Source: Zelopaecilomyces penicillatus (taxonomy: Eukaryota > Ascomycota > Sordariomycetes > Hypocreales > Pseudodiploosporaceae). Taken from it: DNA of 64,000 nucleotides. The stretch lies in NCBI GenBank assembly GCA_005765155.1, contig VCCP01000003.1, forward strand, positions 3,906,001 through 3,970,000, in the 5' to 3' direction. This document shows, one piece after another, positions 33,080 to 44,700 of this stretch. Positions within the stretch are counted from its first letter, which is position 1. The number at the start of each line of letters is the position of its first letter. Below the pieces are notes generated by a model. That model was not told the origin of the DNA and did no database searches. It was given only the letters and a program-made list of their open reading frames with translations. A program made the position numbers and the translations under genes.

Positions 33080-33857
33080 TTACAAGGATTCCCTCGCGGC
33101 GTCGGTTGCGGGAACATCGAAGAAAGTCCGCCTCGTGATCTGGTTGCACAATGTTAGTGAAAGCTCAGAGATAAGATAATAATGTGTCCCAACGTACCGT
33201 CCATGCACCCGCAGCAGAAGCTACAAGACCACCGGAGATCAGCATTGGTCGAACTCCTCTGGTGCTTTTGAAGACCATGCCGCCCAGTGCGCCAGCAATG
33301 ACACTGTTGAAAGCATCATGCTCGCCACGCAAGGAGCCGATGAGAGAATTAATGCAGTTGTATGTGATGGCGACAACACCGGCTGAGTTTCCCAAATACG
33401 GACCACGCCTCGTCATGGCGTTCAATACCGAGTTGAGTCGTAGTTTCGGAGGCTGACCAGCAGAGCTCCGCATGCCCTCCTGAAGACCCCATGCGCCACC
33501 TATCGTTAAACCGGCGAGATATGTGACACCGGTGCCATAGCAGAGATCATCTGTGAAGCCGCGAGAAGGCAAGACGGATTGACCGCCGGGAAGATCGGAA
33601 AGCGCAGAGTCTTCGAGAGACAGGTACTCGAGTGTGTCTTTGTTCAGGCCGGCGAGGGGGTGGAGTTGCGAGGGATCTGAGAAACTTGAACTCTGGAGGA
33701 ATGCTTCGACTCCTTGCCCCTGGGTCGGGTCATAGGTGGATTGATAAGGATCGGAGAGACCAGTGCTCTGGGGCTGCTGTTGCTGCTGCGGCTGCTGCTG
33801 TGGTTTGTTCTGGGATGGCTTGTTGCCCCCTGTTAATGCGTTCCAGAGCGATGACAT
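33080..33857 (-). CDS. tim23: Mitochondrial inner-membrane translocase subunit Tim23
   Basis: Channel-forming subunit of the TIM23 complex, which imports presequence-bearing proteins across or into the inner membrane. Exons are 33198–33857 and 33080–33139. The 58-nt intron has a GTACGT donor and an ACTAAC branch point; the product is 239 residues. The N terminus is Gln-rich (a CAG-coded tract) and hydrophilic, as expected for the intermembrane-space domain. The Tim17/22/23 membrane region follows: YGTGVTYLAGLTIGGAWGL, RRGPYLGNSAGVVAITYN, DAFNSVIAGALGGMVFKSTR and ISGGLVASAAGAW. The small last exon ends the protein with FFDVPATDAARESL. An in-frame ATG at 33932 would add 25 residues, but the chosen Met starts the typical MSSLWN opening. 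Confidence 0.95.
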
Positions 33858-35495
33858 GATGCTCAACAAAGGAGACTGTATTAGATGGCGTTTGACAGGC
33901 GATAGTGGGTGAATTGTGCAAACTTGTCGCAACCGGGGGGTTCAGTCACATCCAAAAGTGTGGAAAAATTCGGGAGACACCGCGACATGGTCAATGCGCA
34001 CACGGAAGTATCCAGGCTTGGAGTACAGTAATCTATGACATCACGTGATGCAGCTCAAAAAATTTGCAACCCCACCACCACCAATTGATGGATGCTGTTG
34101 GAGAAGCTGGGAATAGACACAGAATTTGCTAGCCAAGAAGAGCTATAGTCCTGGCATACGCTGGTGTCGTTGTTGTGGTTCAATCCAGCCAAGCATAGAC
34201 AAACTCTATGCTTGTAAGGAAGACTGACACAACCAACATGACATCCTAAAGGCGTTCGGCCCGGAGTAGCTCATGGTGTGCCAGTTCAACAAATTCGAGC
34301 TTTCGTAAAAACGTGCTCAAATCGCGACTCCCAGGTCTACACAGCTGTGCGCTACGATTTTAAAATCGAAGAGCAGAACCTTGATTACGAAAACCGGTTA
34401 CATGTGGTGAAGAATGTTGAGATCACGCCCACAGTCACGAGCCTCTAGAGGCGTCGGTCGCGACTGATTAGGAATGCGAAGCCCATGGAATTCAATATTG
34501 GAGGCCGGGAACGGAAGGAAACCCACAGAGAATCGGAGTAGCCCTCAGCAAGCCGCATAGCGGAGCCTTCGTAGAATTATAAAAACACATGACGGTGTAG
34601 AAATAACCCATACTGATGTAGTGAAGAAAGGAAAAAGAAGTCGAAAGTAAGTCGACGAAGGAAGTTTTTTATATGATGAATAGTGGATACCTCTATGGGA
34701 GTTGCGCCATGCCTTGTTGGGAAGTGGCCCGTGTGCTTAAGTGACGGAAAAATGGAATCGCCGCACCATCCCGTATTCGTTTCGTTTCTTTGCATTGCCA
34801 GCCTACCCTACGAATGATGGAGGAAAGAAATACATAGACCCAGACAGCAGCGATTCAAAGCCAGTGATTAGTTTGCTTTGCTTTGATGCTGCGCATTGAT
34901 GAAGATTTTAAATGTTTTTCAATCGTGCATCTTGATGATTTCTGTTGGAAGGATATATTGGTTTGGTAACATGATAAAGAGACACAACTAAACAGTACCG
35001 ATGTGTGTCCCAAACAATTTACAAAAGAGCCGCCCCACTCAAACTGACTTGAGATTATCATCTACCGTGAAAATTTCAAAGACATTATAGAGGAACACAG
35101 AGGCAGATATCGCAAAATAGCACCAATAAAAATGCTATGATAAGAGCTTCACTGTTCATGGGAAGCCAATCATGAATTACCGGTCAGTTGTTTCAATTTA
35201 AAAAAACTGGCGAAGCATTGAACATTTCCTAACATACTGCATACATTTCACAGATGGGATTTCCTACCCTGAGGTGGCCTGTCTTCTTCTTCAACTCCCA
35301 GCCCAAATAAGCAAACGCCACCGCCCAGTTCCGCATTCTTCCAGAACACTTTCCCATTTTTTTTGTGTACTGATACCACAGTAGCCCATGCCTCCTGTGC
35401 GCCGAACCATTTCCCCCACACCCGAGCCTCCCCTTTAAACAAGATAGATTACTGCATAACAAAAAAGTCGGCATGATAGTACACTGCCTGTCGTA
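33858..35495. other. 1.6-kb intergenic region upstream of tim23
   Basis: The tim23 promoter, with the palindromic E-box at 34039–34050, followed by AT-rich sequence down to the end of the PQ-loop gene. No gene is supported. Confidence 0.55.
34039..34050. promoter_or_regulatory. Perfect 12-bp palindrome with CACGTG core
   Basis: CATCACGTGATG is fully self-complementary and contains the E-box CACGTG flanked by AT/AT, the form bound by Cbf1-type bHLH factors. It lies about 180 bases upstream of the tim23 start codon. Function is inferred from the motif. Confidence 0.4.
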
Positions 35496-36759
35496 TCATC
35501 GTCCTGGGTCTGACCTTTCGAGAAGGGGTCGTTGATCCCAGTTGCTGTTCCAGCCGTCGCGATCCTCTTCTTCAATGAACTCGTCCTCCTGACCATCCTG
35601 CTCTCCTTCTGTCTTGTAAATGAAGTACTGTATGAAGACACCCAAGTCCATAAACAGAGTGATGGCGCTACCGGCCAGCCAGCTCAAGTTGACGAGGATG
35701 TATCTGCTGTAAATCCTAGAAGCCTCGCCGGGTTCACAGGTGTCATGGCGACATTTCGGCTCATATACGACAATGGATAATACGTATGTGACATTACCGA
35801 GGCAAGCAAAGAGGAAGAATAGCATACTGAGACCATCCGTAGTCTTGCGCCTCCAATTCAGGATGAGCTGCGGTAGCCGAGAGGCGATGTAGGAGACTGC
35901 GCAGAGGTATCCGAAGAACTGGCCCAGCTGATTGAACTCTAGAGTCTGGTCCGAGTTTTCAGCGTGAGCCTTCTTGTTGCCTGTTGCACGCTCGCCAAGG
36001 AACCAGCCCATGACACCTGCTGCACAAACCATGACAACAATGAGGCCGTTCCAGACAATTGTTTGTAGAGCAGTCGGCGGCGGCGGTGGATTGCGGGAAG
36101 GCTCTGCCAAATGAGGCACTGCTGGGGAGAGGCCCGACCAGTCTGACCCACGGCGGCCACTTGGTTCCAATGAAGCGATCAGAGCAGTGTGTTCGTCTGC
36201 TTGGGCATTAGGCTTCGGAAGCGTAGCAGTTGTTGGCTCATCCCGCCAGGTGAAGCCGCGATAGTAAAAGCATTGAGCGAGGAGAACAATGTCGGCTATT
36301 GTGTAATAGATGGCAAGAATGATCTGGCACAAATAGACTTTGTTAGCATGCTACTGGAGGGGCAAGTGGAAGAGCTGCCGACTGGAAGCTTACCATGGTG
36401 GGTAGAACACCCTGAAGAACCGCCCCCAAGATATTGAAGACATCTCCCAGCAGCCAGACTATAATGAACTGAATGGAAAGTGCATCGGCGTTACCGCGTT
36501 GGAAGTTTTGTATGATCTGTGGAGAGAAGACGACGACTGAATAGCTAGGTCAGCAGGAGGTTCAATTGAAGATGTACAAAGACGGGGGGGTTGGATAGCA
36601 CTGACCCCAGCAGGCAATGGATATCGATCTGAAGAGAAAAAGAAACACATCATGTTAGCGATATTCAGCCGAACGCTTGGCCAGTATCTCCATCACTTAC
36701 CCGCAGATGCCAGAGATGGCCTCGACGTCGAGATGGAATGTCTGGGTTGGAGGGGCCAT
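35496..36759 (-). CDS. PQ-loop vacuolar amino-acid transporter (Ypq/Rtc2, PQLC2 family)
   Basis: Seven-helix PQ-loop protein, likely a vacuolar exporter of basic amino acids as shown for yeast Ypq1–3 and human PQLC2. The four exons are 36701–36759, 36606–36628 (only 23 nt), 36394–36536 and 35496–36323; introns are 72, 69 and 70 nt; the product is 350 residues. The tiny exon is supported by phase and by the sequence it restores, ISGICGSISIACWVVVFSPQ, which carries the first PQ motif followed by IIQNF. The first repeat continues DALSIQFIIVWLLGDVFNIL. A variable hydrophilic loop follows. The second repeat has the motif SRLPQLILNWRRKTTDGLS, then MLFFLFACLGNVTYVLSIV. The C terminus is acidic. Confidence 0.94.
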
Positions 36760-38224
36760 GGCTGCTGGCTGTCGGTTCGGCAGAGCAAGGTGCAGCAGCA
36801 GTGCAGGAGGCAGAGACGGCAGACAGGGCTCAGTATTGGCACAGCAGCACGCAGTCCTCTTGGTGAATCCGCGATACGGTTTGACTTGTTATCATGGGCA
36901 GCGACGGCCTGTTCCCACCGTGTGTAATTGATGAGGTTGTCGATTCGCCTGAGGGCAGATCTTGGCGAAGACGAAGAGTCATTGAAACCGTGCAGAAAGC
37001 TATTTTTTTTCTCACTGGGCACGCTCCATGCAAGCTATTTGGCCGCCCTGTCTCAAACCAGGCAAGAACGAGCAGCGCTTGCGGGCCTCCAAAAAATTAG
37101 CAGCACGTGCACTGGAGAGTCAGCGCTGCAAGGTGCAGCGGCAACAGTGGGCTACAGCGGGTTACAGTGCCACACACGCAGATGCCAGGGCCACTGCTAG
37201 AATGCGGGGAACGCCACTAGGATGGACCTCTATTTAGCCACCCACCTAGGGAGGGGATGAACGCCATGTCGCCACATGCTGCTGAACAGGTTGCAGCCTT
37301 GCCGGTCACTGGACTCGCCATAGGATATACATGCACAGTGAAGGGCAAGTAAATCCGGCATTGGAGGTACAGGGCTGTCGCCGGATCAGCTTCCGCGGCC
37401 TTGGAAGGGGGGAGGGAAAGCCCAGGTTCAGCCACGAGAGTTTTGGTTTGCGGTCTGAACAGCTTGGAAGCTCGAGCTGAAGAGATGGCGAGCCCTCGCT
37501 GCTTTTACCCGTTGAGATGTGAAACCGTGAACCATTCCTTCACTCTAAATTCTACCGTGAGCAAGCCAACCCGGGCAGCCAGCCAACCAGAGCGTTGAGT
37601 TTAGAACACCAATGTAATTACCAACCACGGCATCAACGGCTGGTTGCTCAAAGAACACTCAGAGGTGTGTCGGGTGACGGGAGTTCTGGCTGTCAGCGCT
37701 AATATCATGGCCTTTGTTCGTGTCTTTCAAAAAGAATGGAGTCGTCATTGCAACCAAAATGTTTCTTCTACGAAGTCGTGGCGTGAATTGGTAAGCAGAC
37801 TGCGGAGGTCGCGGTTGGAAACTCCGATGCGAGATCGGATAAAGATCTCAGCAAAGTACATCCGGGTGCCCCCCTCACCGCCCAGTAATATCTCGTTGAG
37901 CGATTAGCAATTCAATGGCGGCCATGGGGACGGACGAACTTGATAAAAAAAAAGACGGAATTTAGCTACCCAATTGATATCCACTCACTCATTGCCACAT
38001 CTCGGAGCCAGTGCCTGACGCTATAAAGGCTCCCTGTAATATGACATCGCCCAACTCTGCTGCGCGCATTTAAAACAAAATAAACGTAGGTGGCCATTTC
38101 ATAAAATACCAACCCAACCCGTAATCCGTGACTGCTGAAGCAAAACCTGTCTCATCTCGTTATACAGACACATGATATTCTACACTACCTAAAGGAGATT
38201 CTTTATACATAGCCCACTGCTTCA
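36760..38224. other. 1.5-kb divergent promoter region (PQ-loop / npy1)
   Basis: Shared upstream region of the PQ-loop gene (minus) and npy1 (plus). The open frames inside have no domain or signal I can recognise. Confidence 0.55.
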
Positions 38225-39531
38225 ATGTCCATCGTCCCATCTATGGTTCCTGAGCTTCCCGCTCTGGCCAACGACAACTCAATGTTGACCAAACGATTCG
38301 GCAAGGAAGTCATCAACTACTATGCCGGGAGCCGGCTGAACCGTTATTCGTTTCTCCGGTCTGATGTCGCTTTTCTGAGAAGGGCGGCGACAAGCCCCTC
38401 GTCTCGATTCTTAGCGCTCAACAACTTGGATCCCCTGGTTGCAGACAAGAGACAGGTAGCCTTCTTCAGCTATGATGATGTCAAGGTTCTCATAGGGTCC
38501 GAACCCTTCGCCTCCACTGAGGATGAGAGTATCAAGAACTTTGATTCTACCTTTGTCCAGCCGCTCATCGTCTTTCTTGGCATCTTGCCAGACACGGCGC
38601 AATCTGTTGAGATTGCTTCGTCAGATCATGGCGTAGTTACGGGGCAGCCGTATTTCGCCCTCGATGTGACCCCAAGGGCTTCCTACACAGAAGTTGCAAC
38701 GGCTTTCTTGAAGCAGTCCGAAGAGAAGGGCTTGACTGTACAGACAAACTCCCGCAGCATGTCCCTCCTCCCAGAAGCAGGTTTGTGAATCCGATTTCGC
38801 GCCAACCCCCCCTACTATATGCCACTTCTTTGCTCACTCTGGTACCAGCTGCAATGTTCGCACAGGCACGCTCAATGATTGACTGGAATACCCGGCACTT
38901 ATTTTGCGCCGGCTGCGGAAACCCGAATTTGTCGATACATGCCGGATACAAGCGGGTTTGCCCCCCCACAGATCGAATGGGAGAAGCCGAAGTCCGCACT
39001 CGTGGGGATTGCATGACACGCCATGGCGTCTCCAACATCTGCTTTCCACGAGCTGATCCAACAATGATCGCAGCAGTAGTATCGGCGGATGGCCAACGTG
39101 TTTTGCTCGGCCGCCAAAGCCGATGGCCGCCCAAGTTCTACAGCGCTCTTGCTGGTTTCATTGAGCCTGGGGAATCTATCGAAGAGGCGGTGCGACGTGA
39201 AGTATGGGAAGAGAGTGGCGTCAAAGTTGGTAGGGTTGTCATCCACTCTAGCCAGCCTTGGCCATATCCCTCAAGTTTGATGATAGGCGCCATCGCACAA
39301 GCCCTGCCGGATGGTGAAACTATTAACCTCAACGACAAGGAGTTGGAATCTGCCAGGTGGTTTACGATACCCGAGTTGCAGGGCGCCTTGAAGGCAGGGG
39401 TAAGTGGCATCAATGAGCCGACTCCAGAAGGCTACACAGGAGAGCTTCGGATCCCCCCTAGCCAGGCCATCGCGAACCGATTGATGACAGCGGTTGCAGA
39501 AGGGTTTATAACATGTATGCCAAAAATTTAG
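38225..39531 (+). CDS. npy1: NADH pyrophosphatase (Nudix hydrolase, Npy1/NUDT12 type)
   Basis: Nudix hydrolase that cleaves NADH and related dinucleotides to NMNH and AMP. Exons are 38225–38780 and 38849–39531 with a 68-nt intron (GTTTGT donor, CCAG acceptor); the product is 412 residues. A zinc-ribbon region begins at C205/C208 (FCAGCGNPN) with further Cys at 223, 240 and 250. The Nudix box at about 288–310 reads GFIEPGESIEEAVRREVW followed by EESG, with all consensus acidic residues. Downstream, SSQPWPYPSSLM (about 319–330) is the SQPWPFPxS-type signature separating NADH pyrophosphatases from other Nudix enzymes. Yeast Npy1 is peroxisomal; the C terminus here (MPKI) is not a clear PTS1, so location is open. 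Confidence 0.95.
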
Positions 39532-39702
39532 AGGAATAGACAATGGGGAATGAATAGATGGGTAGCATTCATAGATCAAGCTCTTGTGTGAATAATAGAT
39601 TCAGCTACCTATATTCGGCCAGAGAAAATTGCATTTAACCTCTATTCAGAGACACACAAGAACATTTTGCTCCTCTATATTGACATACTATGAAGATGGC
39701 CT

Positions 39703-42700
39703 TCAAAATCTCTCCATAGCAGGAAATGTCACTCCATCCATTTCTGGAGTAGGAAGCCATTCAACGCGTCCCAACTCGTACCTTACAAGCCAAACGGCAT
39801 CTGCATTGATTGTTTCCAGCGCTTTCTTCACATCGGCATCCTTTTCCATGACATCGGCAAGCAAATCCAATATCTCATCAAACATCTCATCTTCCACACT
39901 GACATATGATACAATCGCAGTCAAAAGCTTTGTGATGGCATCCCAGATCTTGGCGGGAGATGCATACTGCCCCAAGCCACCACCTGTCAATTCTTGGTGT
40001 GTTTCCACTGTCGACAGTTTGATTTCGAGGCCACTGGCGGTTCGAATAGGGATCATGATTTCTTTCTCGGTATTGGATGATATGTTGGTTCCTTTGCCAG
40101 CTTTGAAGCGATGTGGGCGACCTTCTGCCTCTTTCTTAGCCTTGCGGCACCATTCTCCCAACCAGTCCCACCATTCTGTTTTGAATCGAGTGCTGAGGAA
40201 ATCTCCCGCTGCCTTGCAAATTCCCTCAAGCGCAAAGCATGCCTCTATGACAACGAATGACTCGGGATCGCGCAGTCGGCCGACCACAACCGGCCAGATA
40301 GCATTGACCAGAGGTAAATATGAGTCTTCGTCAGCAGCCAAAATGGAGGATGCCGTTGTTAGCAGTTCCAATAAAGATCTTCTTAGTTTGGGAGTTGGAG
40401 ATGTCAGATAGTGTTGCGTAAGAGTGGCTATTCGATTAAGCAATTGATAGGTTGGCGAGTTTGGCTGCTTCTCCTCCTCCCTTGCGGGACCAGCATCGTC
40501 CTCTTCCTCTTCCTCTTGCTTATATTTATTTTCATTCTCATCCAGATTATCAGACGTCCACGGAACATTAGGGTGACCGCCGCGCTCGAGAGCCTCATCT
40601 TCAGCAGCGTCCCGCGCCCTTCTTTCATTTCGCTTGTCAAGGAATTCCAGGAGACTATCCAGATTCGGGGTTTCTAGAGGTACCTTTTTGTGGTTCACAG
40701 CCGAGCGCTCCTTGTCAGTCAACATGCGTCCATCTGCCTTAGATGCCTGGTCTACAAGCTCCTTGAGAACGGAAAAGAGGCTCTCGACAAACTTTTGGTA
40801 CCCATGGAAGTTGTCCAAGGCGACAAAAATAGATTCGACGACGTCATCAAGAAACGGGATCAGCTGCGGACCAGCCAGTCGGATCATCATCAGTAGGACC
40901 TGGGTGGATGCTGGTGAAATGTCGAGCGTGTTTAACCGCAGAGAAACCGAATTGACCATGTAGTCAACATTGTCAATGATAAGATCAGACACACTGTGGT
41001 AATTGCATGACCTTGAAATGCTGTTAAGTGTAACGATGGCGTGCTGCTGAAGGTCCATATTGTCCGATCCAAGAAAAGTGGCAATTGGAAATAGCACATC
41101 AATAAGTTCAGGTCGAAAAGATTCGCCAGCTCTCTGTGCCGCGTAAGCTGTGACTTCAAGCGCAATTGCTTCCATGCGCCAATCATCAGGATCTTGGTTA
41201 GAATGCGAATCCAATACCTGGACTGAGAAAGTGTACAGTTCGTTGAAAAGCGCATCCATGTCATCCGAAGGACTAGTGAGTTCTGTGAAGTCTAGGAAGG
41301 CGTTGACCTCTGCTGAAGCCGCAGCGCCAGCTTTTATTATCTCGTAGCAAAGCCAAAATGCAGCGACCTGATTAGTTGATGTGGATTCCTGCACGTATTC
41401 TAGCAACGTCGTGGCGATGCTATGCTGGTATGATGTCGAGCCTATCGTCCTGAAAAGTCCCATGACCTCACCCCTTAGCCTCCGTTGGGCCTCATGTGCT
41501 AGCAACACGGCTTGATACTGTGGCGGCTCGTCGGAAGCCGTTAACGATATATTTGCATCATCTAGTAATTGAACATTTGCACCATGGCCTGATCCCTGTG
41601 ATTTGCCCGCACTGACGAGAGACACAATACTGTCCCTCAAAGAACTGGCTATTGAATCATCAAGCATTGATGATTCAATGTCCAAACTGCGTATGAACTC
41701 GATTCCTCTGGTGAGGTTATGTACCGCTTTCTCTTTAATGTCCTCATCACTTGCCTGCATGATTCGGGGGAGAGAAGACATCCAGTTGTATGCGATAATT
41801 TTAACAGCATCACCAAGTTCCGGGTATATGGATACCAGATCTTTCAGGCTTGTCCTAGCTTTCATACCTGTTAAAGCAGTATTGGTAAGACTCTGCTCAC
41901 CATCTCTCTGTAAAACCATGGCAGTCTCAACGAGAATATCGGAACAGTTCGATAGAGTGGTATGGCATTCATCCAGGAGCGAAACACATAGCCTCTCGAG
42001 AGCATCCCGCACTTCCCAGGCATCATGAGTGCGTAACTTCATCATACTCGACAGTGATATTTTTACACGAGCAGTAGTGTCTTTGAGCCACGACGAACTG
42101 AGCACTTTCTTTCCATCAGAGTCATTTGCATCCTCAGCATTGTCACCTTTGAGAATGGATCGTGTTCTTAAATCAGCAAGCACGCGAGTAAACACAACCT
42201 GTACTGCCTCTAAACATCGGGTTAAAACTTGGACTTTATACCGGTTCGGCGTAGATAATAGTTTCGTAAGAGAAGAAACAACACCAGGAAGAAAGCTGGC
42301 CAGAGCTCCATGATCCCTAAGCGCCATGTAAAGTGCTGTCAAGGCACGAATAGATTCTCCCTGGATCTGTGCAGATACTCCATTCACAATGCCGTCCAGA
42401 ATTACAGAAACCCCATGCCCCAGAGCTGGAATGGTCTCGGGGTCAGCGAGCCCTGAAGCCGCCACGGGAGACGAGCCAGCTGTTGTGAGAAGCGCAGTAA
42501 ATGCACGAAAAGCCTCTAGCACAGTTTCCTCTGGTATATCTCGCTTTTTTAAAGACCCCGGAACACCGTCAATAATGAAGGTAAGAAGACTTGCGATTTG
42601 CTGTACCATTTTGGGGGATATTCTCGACTTCCAGCCATTGACAATGAGGATGTTGAGGCACTTCACACCATCCTCCACCAGAGGCATGGGATATTGCTCC

Positions 42701-43003
42701 ATCTGACGAAAAATATGATAGAGTGGGAAAAACACATATTCCGCAAGCTTCTCGTCGATGACAGAGGGGTTTATCTCAACTTGGTGGTTAAGAATCGCCA
42801 GCAGTTCATCAGTGAGCTTCAAAAGCTGCCGAGTCGCCCCAGGGTCTTGGGATTCCCGGATCGCTAACTGGCTGATCTGCACACAACATGGCTTCAGCTG
42901 CAACACGGTTAGTTTTGATCATTTAAATCCATTGTACCATCATTAGCAAACCTACTTTCTGAAACAGCACGTTTCGTTCCTGGGAGTTCGGCTTGGTGTC
43001 CAT
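39703..43003 (-). CDS. tti1: Tti1-like HEAT-repeat protein of the Tel2–Tti1–Tti2 complex
   Basis: Large alpha-solenoid protein, probably Tti1. The Tel2–Tti1–Tti2 cochaperone stabilises PIKK kinases such as TOR, ATM and ATR. Exon 1 (42956–43003) encodes only 16 residues; a 58-nt intron (GTAGGT donor, ACTAACC branch point) leads into exon 2 (39703–42897); the product is 1080 residues. The join gives VLFQKLKPCCVQISQLAI, a natural opening helix. The chain is helical throughout with no membrane segment. An acidic, Glu-rich low-complexity insert sits at about 760–790. Helical repeats resume with LLNRIATLTQHYLTSPTPKL and CFALEGICKAAGDFLSTRF. I base the family on length, the opening and the C-terminal segments; it could conceivably be another HEAT/ARM protein. 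Confidence 0.85.
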
Positions 43004-43042
43004 GATGAGGGAAGCACTAGCTTCTTGAGATGCCAAAATATG

Positions 43043-43071
43043 TTTGCATCGTGGTCATAGCACGATGCAAA
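43043..43071. repeat. Perfect 11-bp inverted repeat with 7-nt loop
   Basis: TTTGCATCGTG (43043–43053) and CACGATGCAAA (43061–43071) are exact reverse complements around the loop GTCATAG. The element lies 40 bases upstream of the tti1 ATG. It could be a dimeric-factor site or a leader hairpin. Confidence 0.7.
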
Positions 43072-43566
43072 GCCCGACAAGACTGCAGAGACTTATCACA
43101 CGCACGTTTAGACGGGCTGAACAAAGGATGTATCAAAACAGAGTATACGCCTATTCATCAGGTCAAAATGACTGGCTCTGTTGCGCGTTTGGACTCCTCA
43201 CAGTGCTGAGAACACAATTGAAGTTGCCATAAAAAAAGAACTCTGTATGGTTGGAATCGTACAGTGCATTAATGACAAGACAGACAGTGCAGCTGCCCTG
43301 TAGCGTTTGCTGTAGCCACTAAGATTGCACAGTCTCACCGTGGAGGGGAACACGGAAGCTTATGCCACAGCAGTATCATCGGACTCGCACAGTACGTAGG
43401 TAGTTATAGTACCTACATTTCGAAGATCAAGTTGCTTCCTGCCTGTGAGAGGAGCTTGATGATGCATTAACTGACCCCTCGATCAGCTCCACTCAACATC
43501 AAGACACATCTGGCTATTGCCCCTCCTTGCATCCATTGCTTGACGCTGTCAATTCATCGCATTCAA

Positions 43567-43703
43567 TTCAATCGCGCCAAATCCTTCCTGTGATAATCGA
43601 AACCTCAGCTTGAGGTAGTTTGCCCACGTTTTCAATCGCGCCAAATCCTTCCTGTGATAATCGAAACCTCAGCTTGAGGTAGTTTGCCCACGTTTTCAAT
43701 CGC
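43567..43703. repeat. Exact 64-bp tandem duplication plus 9-nt third start
   Basis: Copies at 43567–43630 and 43631–43694 are identical by direct reading. The first nine bases of a third copy (TTCAATCGC) follow at 43695–43703, and the next ATG starts the esterase. Each unit contains ACCTCAGCTTGAGGT, an inverted repeat with 6-bp arms. The identity implies a recent duplication. Confidence 0.9.
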
Positions 43704-43704
43704 T

Positions 43705-44700
43705 ATGGATTTCTCAGGGCCTTTCCAGATCCTGGCTCACCCCTACCGTTCCCCCACCAGAGGCTCTTGCGCCTATGAGATGGGAAACACAGCGTCCAAA
43801 AATGCCATCATATTCATTGGTGGTCTGAAAGATGGCCCTCACACGACGCCTTACATTCGAGCTGTGGCAAGAGAACTGGAGAAGGCATCTCATCTAAGCT
43901 ACTCGGTTTTCGAGATACGAATGAGAAGCTCGTTTACAGGATTTGGCACTACCAGCCTGGCGGATGATGTAGATGACACTTCAGCTCTTGTTAAATATCT
44001 CCGCTCTATTGGTAGAGAGAAGATTGTCCTTTTTGGGCATTCAACTGGTTGCCAGGTACATCTCGTCTCAGCTTCCCTGCCTGACTGGCCTGTGAGTTGA
44101 TGCTAATAAGTGTTCTTAGGACTGCATGGAGTATTCCCATTATGGAAAATATGGCAATAGTCCTGTTGACGCATTCATCCTGCAAGCGCCAGTCTCGGAC
44201 AGAGAATCTCTTGAAATAGTCTATCCGGATTATCATGAGAGTCTCGAATGCGCCATCAAGATGATTGCTGACGGGAAAGGCGACTACTGCATGCCCAAAG
44301 ACAAGGTTGCGGGCATAATTGGTGCGCCTGTAACTGCGTACAGATTCCATTCACTCTGTGCCAAGGGGTATGTATAGCTGCAAACTCGCCAGACTTCCAT
44401 ATATATTAATACGTGTCCAGAGGAGACGACGATTACTTCTCTTCAGATTTAGACGATGAGACTGTTTCAAGGTTCTGGGGCCGCTTCAAGAAACCAGTTC
44501 TTGTGTTGCATTCGGAGAAAGACGAGTTTGTGCCAGCCAGCATTGATCAAGCAATGCTGAATAAAAAATTTCAAGATGCCAATCCTATCATCAGCTCGTT
44601 GTCAGGACTGATACCAGACACTGGGCACACAGTGTTACAAGAGGAGGCTCGGCAATGGCTTGCAGAAAGGGTAAAACAGTTTCTTGTTACTTTGGAATAA
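43705..44700 (+). CDS. DUF1749-family alpha/beta hydrolase, SidJ-like siderophore esterase
   Basis: Alpha/beta hydrolase of the DUF1749 family. The characterised member, SidJ of Aspergillus fumigatus, hydrolyses fusarinine-type siderophores to release iron. Exons are 43705–44055, 44120–44367 and 44421–44700; introns are 64 and 53 nt; the product is 292 residues. The nucleophile elbow is GHSTG with Ser113 (LFGHSTGCQ). Candidate acid is Asp234 (LVLHSEKDEFVP) and candidate His is His269 (PDTGHTV), giving a full triad. There is no signal peptide, so it is probably cytosolic. The start follows the tandem-duplicated leader directly. The next gene downstream is a Ycf1-like ABC pump. The exact substrate is inferred; the family also has members of unknown function. 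Confidence 0.9.

Larger units (their letters stand above)
43004..43704. promoter_or_regulatory. 0.7-kb bidirectional promoter (tti1 / esterase)
   Basis: Divergent spacer containing an 11-bp hairpin 40 bases from the tti1 start and an exact 64-bp tandem duplication abutting the esterase start. Both genes probably take their regulation from this stretch. Confidence 0.6.
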
